64,000 nucleotides of DNA from Acidobacteriota bacterium (GTDB lineage: Bacteria; Acidobacteriota; Thermoanaerobaculia; Multivoradales; Multivoraceae): the NCBI GenBank assembly GCA_029263415.1, contig JAJCXN010000048.1, positions 263,169 through 327,168 of the forward strand, given 5' to 3'. Below, one piece after another: positions 54,474 to 61,850 of the stretch. The notes below the pieces were generated by a model, which made no database searches, had not been told where the DNA came from, and saw only the letters and a program-made list of their open reading frames with translations. The position numbers were made by a program, and so were the translations under genes. Numbering within the stretch: the stretch's first letter is position 1; each line of letters opens with the position of its first letter.

Positions 54474-57124
54474 GCGGCCTCAAACGGGTGCGTCGGTTCG
54501 GCAATGGTCGCGCGGTTCATGAGCAAGAACTCGGCGAAGAAATGGAACTGCATATCGCTAGCCTGGCAGAAGAGTTCGAACAAGCCGGCCTCCCTCCTGC
54601 GGTAGCACCTGCCAAGGCCGAGAAACAGTTCGGCGACCCAGCCGGATACCAACATGTCTGCTCGACCATCGATAGGAGGGAGCAAGTGGTCCGGCATTGG
54701 TGGTCAGGCATCGCCGGCCTGCGATTTGATCTTTCAACCGCTGTCAACAGCATCCTCGCGCGACCCGTCTACGCGGCCACCGTGGTCCTCACTCTTGCTC
54801 TAGCGATCGGCATGTGCACAACGATCTACTCGGTGGTCGACGTCGTCATGCTCAAGCCTCTAGATCTGCCCGCGCCCAACAAGCTCTTAATGGTCCGTGA
54901 GATCGAGCGCGACACAGGTAGCTTCAACTCCGTTGCGCCGGCGAACTTTACAGATTGGCGAGATCAAAGCAGTAGCTTTTCTGCCATCGCCGCTATCGAA
55001 CAGCGAGAACCGACTCTTGGCGGCATAGACGAGCCGATAAGACTGCAAGCAGCGGCCGTGACTGAGGACTTCTTTGTTGCCGTTGGCGTGCCACCGATCC
55101 ACGGACGGGTCTTCGATCACTCTGAACACTCGAACCTCGATGCGCGGGTCGCGCTGCTATCGCACCGCATGTTCAAGGAAAGGTATTCCTCCGATCCAAC
55201 CATCATCAATTCGATCATTACGTTGGACGGCGAGAACATCGAGGTGATTGGCGTCATGCCGCCGAGCCTAGATATTCCCCTCGATACAGATCTGTGGGTA
55301 CCCCTAGTCTTCGATTTCGACGTGATGGGAGCCCGCGGCGCACACTACCTATCGGCAATCGGACGGCTCAATGACAACACCAAGTTCACTGAAGCGACGG
55401 CTGAGATGGACACCATTGCACAGCGACTCGAATCTGCGTATCCGGACACAAACACCAACTCGGGCATCGACCTGACTCCCGTGGTCGACATGCAAACCGG
55501 ATCGCTACAGCCAGTCCTGTGGTCACTCGCAGCCGCCGTGGCTATCGTGCTCTTGATTGCCTGCGCCAACGTTGCAGGCCTGGCACTGGCGCGCGCCAGC
55601 GACCGCGAGAACGAAATGGCGCTGCGGGCCGCCCTTGGCGCAGATCGCGGCCGACTCACCCGGCTATTACTTAGCGAAGCATCGCTTCTAGCGATCGCGG
55701 GCGGCATCGGCGGAATGCTCTTCGCCTGGCTCGCAGTGACCCTTCTCGTGCCGCAACTTCCGTTTGATCTGCCGCGAACGGAGCAGATTGCACCTGACGC
55801 AAGAATGTTCGCGTTTGCGTGCGCGACCACTGCGATCTGCACCCTCCTGTTTGGCATCGCTCCAGCACGCCGATTGTCAAAAGTTCCTGTGGAACGCATG
55901 CTGCGTGAAGGCAAGACGGCCAGCGCCGGTGTCGGCGGCAAACTACGGCTTCGTCAAGGCCTCGTCTCTTTTGAACTCGCCCTAGCCATAGTCCTTCTCT
56001 CGGCATGTGGACTGCTGACCCGCAGTCTCGCGGAGCTCAGCGCAGTAAATCTCGGTTTTGAGACTGCGGAAATCCTGACGCTCGAACTGGATCTTCCTGA
56101 AAACCGGTACGACGAAGGTCGCGAGGTTGCCTTCTACGAACAGTTGATCGATCGACTGCAGGCCGTGCCCGGAATCGAATCAACCGCCGTTGCACCCTGG
56201 CTCCCTCTAACTTCCGGCTGGTACTTCTCGTTTCAGATTGTCGGTGACGATGAGCCCGCTGAAGGCAGCCGCCAAGGTGCCAACCTGCGCATGATCAACG
56301 ACGACTACTTCGAGACTCTTGGAATCCAGGTCCACAAGGGTCGCGTCTTCGAGCAAACCGATCATGCCGAAAGTCAGTCGGTCGTCGTCGTGAATCAGGC
56401 GCTTGTGGATCGTTACTTCCCCAACAGAGATCCAATCGGCGAGGAACTCGAACTCGGCTACGGCCGTTCAGACAGCCCCGAAATACAAAGACGCATAGTA
56501 GGTGTGGTCAGCGACGTTCGCCACTTCGGACCTGCGGGCCCGGCTTTGCCCACCGTGTACGCCTCACATCGGCAGATCCCGTTCTCCGCGATGGCAATCG
56601 CGATCCGTACTAGCGGCGACCCACTGGCGCTTGCACCGCAGGCCCGGGCTGTAGTGAACAATCTGGATCCGAGCCTCGCGGTCAATCGCCTTCAGACCAT
56701 GGAACAACGCTACGCCGAGCGGCTGGCACTGCGCCGGTTTGTCCCGGCACTCCTCGGCCTCTTTGCGGCGGTGGCCGTAGTACTCACGGCGCTTGGTCTT
56801 TACGGAGTGCTCTCTCAACTGGTCGCTAGAAGCAAACCAGAATTCGGTGTTCGACGCGCGCTTGGCGCTACCAGCCCGACCATCATGAAACTAGTTCTGG
56901 GCCGTGTCGCGATCCTACTGGTGGTCGGTCTCGGCTTCGGCCTAGCCGGCGCTTGGGTCTCCGCACGGCTGTTTGAGAGCCTGTTGTTCCGCGTAGAACC
57001 GGGCGATCCGATCACCATGGCAAGCGTAATTCTGGTCCTGGCCTTGGCCGCGATCGCGGCGAGCCTCGGGCCCGCCATGTACGCAAGTCGCGTCGATCCG
57101 GCCCGCGCGTTGCGTGAGCAGTAG
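54470..57124 (+). CDS. ADOP family ABC-type permease (module 4)
   Basis: 884 residues from the ATG overlapping the PadR stop; the earlier in-frame start at 54308 lies inside the PadR gene and is not used. The helical prefix (HEQELGEEMELHIASLAEEF, AKAEKQFGD) matches module 3. The first membrane helix is near 100-120 (VVLTLALAIGMCTTIYSVVD). FtsX signatures are RENEMALRAALGADRGRL and the diverged SKPEFGVRRALGATSPTI. PCD motifs are FFVAVGVPPIHGRVF and YFETLGIQVHKGRVF. The tail is YASRVDPARALREQ, without the usual PARRA. A short hairpin overlaps the stop. The substrate is unknown. Confidence 0.92.
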   Translation: MSGLKRVRRFGNGRAVHEQELGEEMELHIASLAEEFEQAGLPPAVAPAKAEKQFGDPAGYQHVCSTIDRREQVVRHWWSGIAGLRFDLSTAVNSILARPVYAATVVLTLALAIGMCTTIYSVVDVVMLKPLDLPAPNKLLMVREIERDTGSFNSVAPANFTDWRDQSSSFSAIAAIEQREPTLGGIDEPIRLQAAAVTEDFFVAVGVPPIHGRVFDHSEHSNLDARVALLSHRMFKERYSSDPTIINSIITLDGENIEVIGVMPPSLDIPLDTDLWVPLVFDFDVMGARGAHYLSAIGRLNDNTKFTEATAEMDTIAQRLESAYPDTNTNSGIDLTPVVDMQTGSLQPVLWSLAAAVAIVLLIACANVAGLALARASDRENEMALRAALGADRGRLTRLLLSEASLLAIAGGIGGMLFAWLAVTLLVPQLPFDLPRTEQIAPDARMFAFACATTAICTLLFGIAPARRLSKVPVERMLREGKTASAGVGGKLRLRQGLVSFELALAIVLLSACGLLTRSLAELSAVNLGFETAEILTLELDLPENRYDEGREVAFYEQLIDRLQAVPGIESTAVAPWLPLTSGWYFSFQIVGDDEPAEGSRQGANLRMINDDYFETLGIQVHKGRVFEQTDHAESQSVVVVNQALVDRYFPNRDPIGEELELGYGRSDSPEIQRRIVGVVSDVRHFGPAGPALPTVYASHRQIPFSAMAIAIRTSGDPLALAPQARAVVNNLDPSLAVNRLQTMEQRYAERLALRRFVPALLGLFAAVAVVLTALGLYGVLSQLVARSKPEFGVRRALGATSPTIMKLVLGRVAILLVVGLGFGLAGAWVSARLFESLLFRVEPGDPITMASVILVLALAAIAASLGPAMYASRVDPARALREQ

Positions 57125-57141
57125 CTAGGCTCAGCCTAGCT
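57123..57141. terminator. short hairpin at the stop of ADOP module 4
   Basis: AGCTAGG (57123-57129), loop CTCAG, CCTAGCT (57135-57141): a 7-bp perfect stem overlapping the TAG stop and followed by TG, then TCCC. It is weak as an intrinsic terminator but is well placed. Confidence 0.45.
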
Positions 57142-57539
57142 TGTCCCATCCAATTCTGAGTAAGACGATCGCCGGTGTCGACGGCTCCGCTTGGTTCGCC
57201 CCGCCGTATCGAGGGGTGGATCCGCTAGCCGGATCCAAAGAACGATCGGCAAGGACAGAGGCGCTCACCCAGACCTGCGTCGCGCGAGGGATACCGCGAG
57301 ACTTGTCCACCTTGTCCACCTTGTCCGGCCGTCGTCTTCGGGCGCTACCACCGGAGCCGACGGGCCTCACTGAACCCAGTCGGGGTTGCGACGACCGCCA
57401 GACCGGCTTATGCTGTGAGAAACCCCTCTTCAGTCTTGCCTGGCAAGTTGGTCCAATTGCCATCCGGCTCTGACCGAGCGATCGGCACGTTGATCGACGG
57501 CGGCGCGGCTGTATCCACATCTACCAAGGAGGCACAATC
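57142..57539. other. intergenic region with 9-bp triple repeat
   Basis: No gene is supported. CTTGTCCAC occurs at 57302-57310 and 57311-57319, followed by CTTGTCCGG at 57320-57328. The right end supplies the AAGGAGG ribosome binding site of the membrane-protein gene. Small ORFs on both strands lack signals. Confidence 0.5.
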
Positions 57540-57950
57540 ATGAACTCGAAGACGCTTCTCGCGGGCATCATCGGCGGCATCGCATTCACCATGGTCAACT
57601 GGTTGATCCACGGCTTTGTCATCGGATCGGTCTACACCGAACACGATCAAGTGTTCGTCCAAGAGCAGGGAAATCCGCTGTGGCACTTCCTAGTGGGTAT
57701 CGTCGTCGCAATCGCAGCTGCCTACCTGTTCAAGCGCACACGCAGCAACTGGCCAGACGGCCTCGTCGGGGGTGCCTGTTTTGGGGCGTGCGTCGGCGCA
57801 ATCGTGGGCTTCACGAATTTCAACTGGCCAATGATCTTCGATGGCTATCCCTACTACCTATCCTGGTACTGGCTAGCGATCGATCTCGTTGCCTACTCGG
57901 TCTTGGGCGGCGTGCTCGCGATATTCGTCAAGCCCGATCAGACGGCCTGA
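57540..57950 (+). CDS. small integral membrane protein, function unknown
   Basis: 136 residues with four predicted membrane helices at about 5-27 (LLAGIIGGIAFTMVNWLIHG), 48-65 (FLVGIVVAIAAAYLF), 74-95 (LVGGACFGACVGAIVGF) and 108-130 (WYWLAIDLVAYSVLGGVLAI). Helix connections contain GYPYYLSWYW. The strong AAGGAGG seven bases before the ATG marks the start clearly. It has no operon partner. I do not recognise the family, although small four-helix proteins of this shape occur widely as uncharacterised DUF members. Confidence 0.75.
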   Translation: MNSKTLLAGIIGGIAFTMVNWLIHGFVIGSVYTEHDQVFVQEQGNPLWHFLVGIVVAIAAAYLFKRTRSNWPDGLVGGACFGACVGAIVGFTNFNWPMIFDGYPYYLSWYWLAIDLVAYSVLGGVLAIFVKPDQTA

Positions 57951-57992
57951 CCAGCGGCACGAGCGCGAACCACGAGAAGGGAGAGGAGAAGG

Positions 57993-58024
57993 CTCAGCCG
58001 AATCACAGCTCAGCCGAATCACAG
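57993..58024. repeat. two 16-bp tandem repeats
   Basis: CTCAGCCGAATCACAG occurs at 57993-58008 and again exactly at 58009-58024. It lies between the membrane-protein gene and the convergent amidohydrolase gene. It is too short and too few copies for a CRISPR; likely slippage. Confidence 0.8.
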
Positions 58025-58187
58025 AGGATTGCTGAAACCCACGAGCTGCACCTACTGCGCCGCCTGCAGCTATCGGGTATCGAAATCGGAATGAGACGAG
58101 CGCTTGACCATCGTTCACCAATTCTGCTTCTGATGGCCGACGAGTTCCGCCCTATTCATTCTCCGCGCTTTAGGAGTTCCGGGCCGC

Positions 58188-59576
58188 TCAGCGGTCTTCG
58201 AGGCCGACCAATATCTCGTCCAGAAGCGCTCGGTCTAAGAGCTTGCCCCGCAAGATGACGGCTTCGATGCTGTCGAGGGCGCCAAGATCTTCGAAGGCAT
58301 TCTCTCGAAGGAGAACCAGATCGGCCGGTGAACCCTCCACCAGTTGCCCCTGCAGCGGGTCGCCGCCAGCACGTACTCCTGGCCCGCGACTAGACGCCCG
58401 CAGGGCCTCCGCGGGACTGAGCCCTGCTTGGATTAGGAGCCGTATCTCGGCGTGAAGATCGAAGCCTGGAAGCAGACCTCCCGCTGCCAGGTCCGTTCCC
58501 GCTCCGATCGGAGCACCCTGTGCGTGTAGGAGCCGCACGAACTCGAGTCCAGAATCGACAAGACTCTGACGAATCGTGATTACCGGTTTCATGCGATCCG
58601 CGGCGGAGGGCGCGAAGCCGGCGGGCCAGATCTCTGCGTCGGCCCCTAGATAGCGCTGCCTCGGGTCCGGGTTATCAAACGCCTCTGCCCGATGAGCCCG
58701 GAGTTGGTAAGCACGAAGGGTGGGCACGAAGAGCGTCTTGTGTTTGGCGAAGCATTTGGCCAACTCCAACGCTTCGGTTCTGATCCATTCGGGAAAGGAT
58801 TGGAAGGCCTGCATCTCGTTGGCAAAAGCAGCAAGGTACGTACCTTCGAAAATGGTTGCAATGTGCTCGATCGACGCCTGCCCCGCCTCACACGCTTCCA
58901 CCGGCGACACCGTGGTCGGAATGTGCCCAGCGACCGTCAGACCGGCTTCAGCGGCTGCTTCGATCAGCGCGAAGTAGGTCCTACGATCGGTTGCGTTGTG
59001 CGTTTTGAGTAGATCCATCCCGGCATTTCTCAGTTCGTCAACCGCCTGCCGCGCAGCTTGGGGCGAATCGATCACTCGATGGTGAGCGCCGTTTGCAGCT
59101 CCGTTGAGCGTCGGACCCGCTCGGACAATCCGGGGTCCCAGCAGGGCGCCCTCTTCAACGCGGCGACGAAGAGCCTCGATCTCTTCCGGGATTGAACCAA
59201 GCTCTCGGACCCCCGTAACGCCCTGGGTCACCAGCAGCGGAAGCGCCTTCTCGTTGCCTAGATGAATCAAGTGCGTATGCAGATCCCACAGGCCCGGGAT
59301 GAGGAACAGGCCGGCCGCGTCGATGACGTTGGCTTCCTCAGGCACCTCGAAGAGCGCGTCTGGCTTCACCGCAACGATGCGGTCACCAGCGATGACAACG
59401 GTCGACGGGGTGCTCGGAGTGGCGAGCATGGGATCCAACAGGACGACTCCTCGCAGCACCAACGAGAAATCCGACTGTTGCCCGTGTGCGACTGTAGGTA
59501 GAAATGGGGCGGATAGGAGCAGGGCCGACAGCACCCACAAGCGACACAGAGGACTTCTGCAGTTCTGGATACTCAC
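58188..59576 (-). CDS. secreted amidohydrolase family protein
   Basis: 462 residues from GTG 59576, preceded by GGAG at six bases; the longer frame from 59657 would sit before the signal peptide (RLWVLSALLLSAPFLPTVAHG). It has the imidazolonepropionase/prolidase-like fold: VVIAGDRIVAV, the HxH metal site FLIPGLWDLHTHLIHLG (His100, His102), a probable bridging Lys in DLLKTHNATD, AGHIPTTVSP, ASIEHIATI and the catalytic Asp in GAGTDLAAGG. The end has the usual composite beta-domain (GQLVEGSPADLVLL). Substrates of secreted relatives include dipeptides and cyclic amides; this one cannot be assigned. Divergent from the envelope cluster at 59863. Confidence 0.88.
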   Translation of the reverse strand: MSIQNCRSPLCRLWVLSALLLSAPFLPTVAHGQQSDFSLVLRGVVLLDPMLATPSTPSTVVIAGDRIVAVKPDALFEVPEEANVIDAAGLFLIPGLWDLHTHLIHLGNEKALPLLVTQGVTGVRELGSIPEEIEALRRRVEEGALLGPRIVRAGPTLNGAANGAHHRVIDSPQAARQAVDELRNAGMDLLKTHNATDRRTYFALIEAAAEAGLTVAGHIPTTVSPVEACEAGQASIEHIATIFEGTYLAAFANEMQAFQSFPEWIRTEALELAKCFAKHKTLFVPTLRAYQLRAHRAEAFDNPDPRQRYLGADAEIWPAGFAPSAADRMKPVITIRQSLVDSGLEFVRLLHAQGAPIGAGTDLAAGGLLPGFDLHAEIRLLIQAGLSPAEALRASSRGPGVRAGGDPLQGQLVEGSPADLVLLRENAFEDLGALDSIEAVILRGKLLDRALLDEILVGLEDR

Positions 59577-59862
59577 GTTGATCTCCAAACACTGTGGCGT
59601 CTTGCGCGCTGCGCGAGCCATTGAGTGGTGAGTAGTTCTACGGTCAAGGCCATACACAAAGACTGTCTAGGTATCGATCCACAGTACGCAAGAATGAGTT
59701 CAACGGTTGCGCGGAAGTGACAGGAAGCGATGCCTATTCACGCGTTCAACCGCTCGCCTGCCCTGCTGTCACCTCTCGCCGAAACCTCTGGCGGTGTCCG
59801 TCTAAACCTTCGCACTACGTAGAAACAAATGGATTCCACCTAACAACTTTGGGAGTTCAACG

Positions 59863-60219
59863 ATGGCAGATCCGGCGATTCGTAGCGTGCCTGACCAGGC
59901 CAAGGTAGTTGTCCGCCGTGGCGCCGCTGAGACTGGGTATCGAATGGACGCCGAGTTGCGTTCTTTTGGCAAACTGCTCAAACGATGGCGCCACCAAGAA
60001 ATCGGCGACGCGAGGCGATCGAGACGACTATCCAAGGCCGATCGGGCCTACACGGTAGCGGTAGACGTGGTGTTCACCACCGCCACTGAGAAGACAGCTA
60101 CCTTCATCGTGGAAGTGATTGAGTCAAACGGATCTTCTTTCGCAAAGAAGCAGGTCGTTCGCAAAGGCAAGAAACCCGAGACAGCCAGCGGGGTTGTTCG
60201 CATTTCGATGAAATCGTGA
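59863..60219 (+). CDS. small basic protein of unknown function, first gene of envelope cluster
   Basis: 118 residues; GGAG lies seven bases before the ATG. No signal peptide or membrane helix is seen, so it is probably cytoplasmic. The N-terminal half is helical and rich in Arg and Lys (FGKLLKRWRHQEIGDARRSR). The C-terminal half looks like alternating beta-strands (YTVAVDVVFTT, ATFIVEVIES, KKQVVRKGKK, GVVRISMKS). I recognise no family. Its stop overlaps a GTG (GTGA) and lies 11 bp before the most likely start of the outer-membrane gene, so the two are probably co-transcribed and coupled. Confidence 0.65.
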   Translation: MADPAIRSVPDQAKVVVRRGAAETGYRMDAELRSFGKLLKRWRHQEIGDARRSRRLSKADRAYTVAVDVVFTTATEKTATFIVEVIESNGSSFAKKQVVRKGKKPETASGVVRISMKS

Positions 60220-60230
60220 AGGGGATGACC

Positions 60231-61772
60231 ATGCGTTCGCTCCTATCGCCAACGGTCATTCTCGGTCTTGCTTGCGTCTTCTCGATGATGCCCGCAAGCG
60301 CGCAGCTCGTACCCAACGATGTCTGCAAACTCAGCGACACCGTCGATGAGTGCGAGACAAAGGTGCAAGAGGCGCTGGATTTCGCGAGCGAAGCGAACGT
60401 CGTCGCCGAAGCCTGGGCTGAGATCACCAAGAAGAACACCGGCACCGGTAGCAGCGTCGGCACGGCGCGTGGAGTTCTGGACTACCTACTGAAGCTTGCG
60501 ATCGACGCGAACAGTGGCGGCCTCGGTGACGACCAGGAGACCGTAACTCTAGAACTCAACGAGTTCCTCGGCCTTCCCACTCAGCATGGCTACAAACTCA
60601 CCGCACAACTGGAACAGGCCACGGTTTCAGACAAGCTCCTAGCTGCCTTTCCCGAAGCAACGCGAGCCGCAAAAAAGGAGGAGCTAGCCAAGACGCTAGA
60701 CGACCTCGACAACGCCACCTTGGCTCTCAGCTGGAGCCCACAGAATCGTCGCTACGGTCGCGACCCGGACCAACAAGCCGACCTCTGGAACGCACTGTTT
60801 GCAACTGCTAAGCGGAGGGTCGAGAACCTGACTCAGGCGTCCGGAGCGGCCGCCAATCAACAAGACGACCTGCTCCAGCACATGATGGAGATCCCCGATT
60901 TGAAGGCACTGATGGACGCAGACGCACCCGACGAGAGCAAAACGGTGACCTTCCAACAGATCGCCAACGACCCGACCATCAAGAGCCAGCATCCCACCTT
61001 GGTTCAAGAACTGCTCATAGCAACGGTTCGGTCGCAGGAGGCTTGGACTGAGCGGGTTGAGGGCTTCGACGCTGCAGCCGCAGAGTTGAGTCTGGCAGGC
61101 CTAGCAGACCTCATCGACAACCAGCCGCAGCTCGAAGTGAAGTTGCAGCGCACCGAGCGAAACGAACTCGTTGGCGCCAATGAGAGCAGCGTTGCACTCA
61201 CCTATCAGCACGGGTTCGTCAACGTGAATCGCCTCCGCAACCGCCTTGACGGCTGCGGGGTCACTGCGGCCAACATCAAAGCGGTGGATCTTGGAACCGC
61301 AGACACAAGCACTGTAGACACCTTCTCGGAGTGCTACCGCGATCTCATGAGCACCTTCGATTCTCCCGCCCAGCGCTCGGGCCAGCGATTCACCGTGTCC
61401 TTGGACTATCGCAGTATTGACTCGATCGGTCTCGACCTTGGCGAGGGCATCCGTTTCGACTTGCCTTCCGACGACAAGGTTGTGGGCAGCCTCGCCTGGG
61501 GTCGCTACCTAAGTTTCGACGGCAAGGGCGTTGGTCAGTCGAGGATCGATCTGTCTTGGGCCTATGAGTGGACCGAGACCGCAGAAATGCGAAACCGTCG
61601 TTCGGTGGCTGAGCTGAGCTATGCCCAACGTGTTTCAGGCGACCTAGTGATGTCGGCTGGGTTCGTCTGGGCCAACAAGCCCGAGTTCATCACCGACGTG
61701 CAACAGGACCTCAGCGTTCAAGTCGGCCTAAAGTACAAGCTCTTCAGCAAGAGTGATTTCGGTACGAAGTAG
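60231..61772 (+). CDS. exported protein with probable C-terminal beta-barrel
   Basis: 513 residues from ATG 60231 with AAGGGG six bases upstream; ATG 60225 and GTG 60216 are alternatives. A signal peptide (LLSPTVILGLACVFSMMPASA) is followed by a helical region to about residue 310, rich in Ala, Asp, Glu and Gln (for example NDVCKLSDTVDECETKVQEA). The C-terminal third alternates polar and aromatic residues, as in outer-membrane strands: RFTVSLDYRSIDSIGLDLG, GSLAWGRYLSFDG, RIDLSWAYEWTETA, SVAELSYAQRVSG, LVMSAGFVWANK and DLSVQVGLKYKLF. A helical periplasmic part plus a barrel is plausible, though the final residue is Lys, not Phe. No family recognised. Part of the cluster with 59863 and 61851. 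Confidence 0.65.
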   Translation: MRSLLSPTVILGLACVFSMMPASAQLVPNDVCKLSDTVDECETKVQEALDFASEANVVAEAWAEITKKNTGTGSSVGTARGVLDYLLKLAIDANSGGLGDDQETVTLELNEFLGLPTQHGYKLTAQLEQATVSDKLLAAFPEATRAAKKEELAKTLDDLDNATLALSWSPQNRRYGRDPDQQADLWNALFATAKRRVENLTQASGAAANQQDDLLQHMMEIPDLKALMDADAPDESKTVTFQQIANDPTIKSQHPTLVQELLIATVRSQEAWTERVEGFDAAAAELSLAGLADLIDNQPQLEVKLQRTERNELVGANESSVALTYQHGFVNVNRLRNRLDGCGVTAANIKAVDLGTADTSTVDTFSECYRDLMSTFDSPAQRSGQRFTVSLDYRSIDSIGLDLGEGIRFDLPSDDKVVGSLAWGRYLSFDGKGVGQSRIDLSWAYEWTETAEMRNRRSVAELSYAQRVSGDLVMSAGFVWANKPEFITDVQQDLSVQVGLKYKLFSKSDFGTK

Positions 61773-61850
61773 CTGTCAGTAGCCAGATGTTGCTCGGACT
61801 AAAGTGCGAGCCGTCAACACAGCTCAGTCTCTCGACATTGAGGAGAAACG

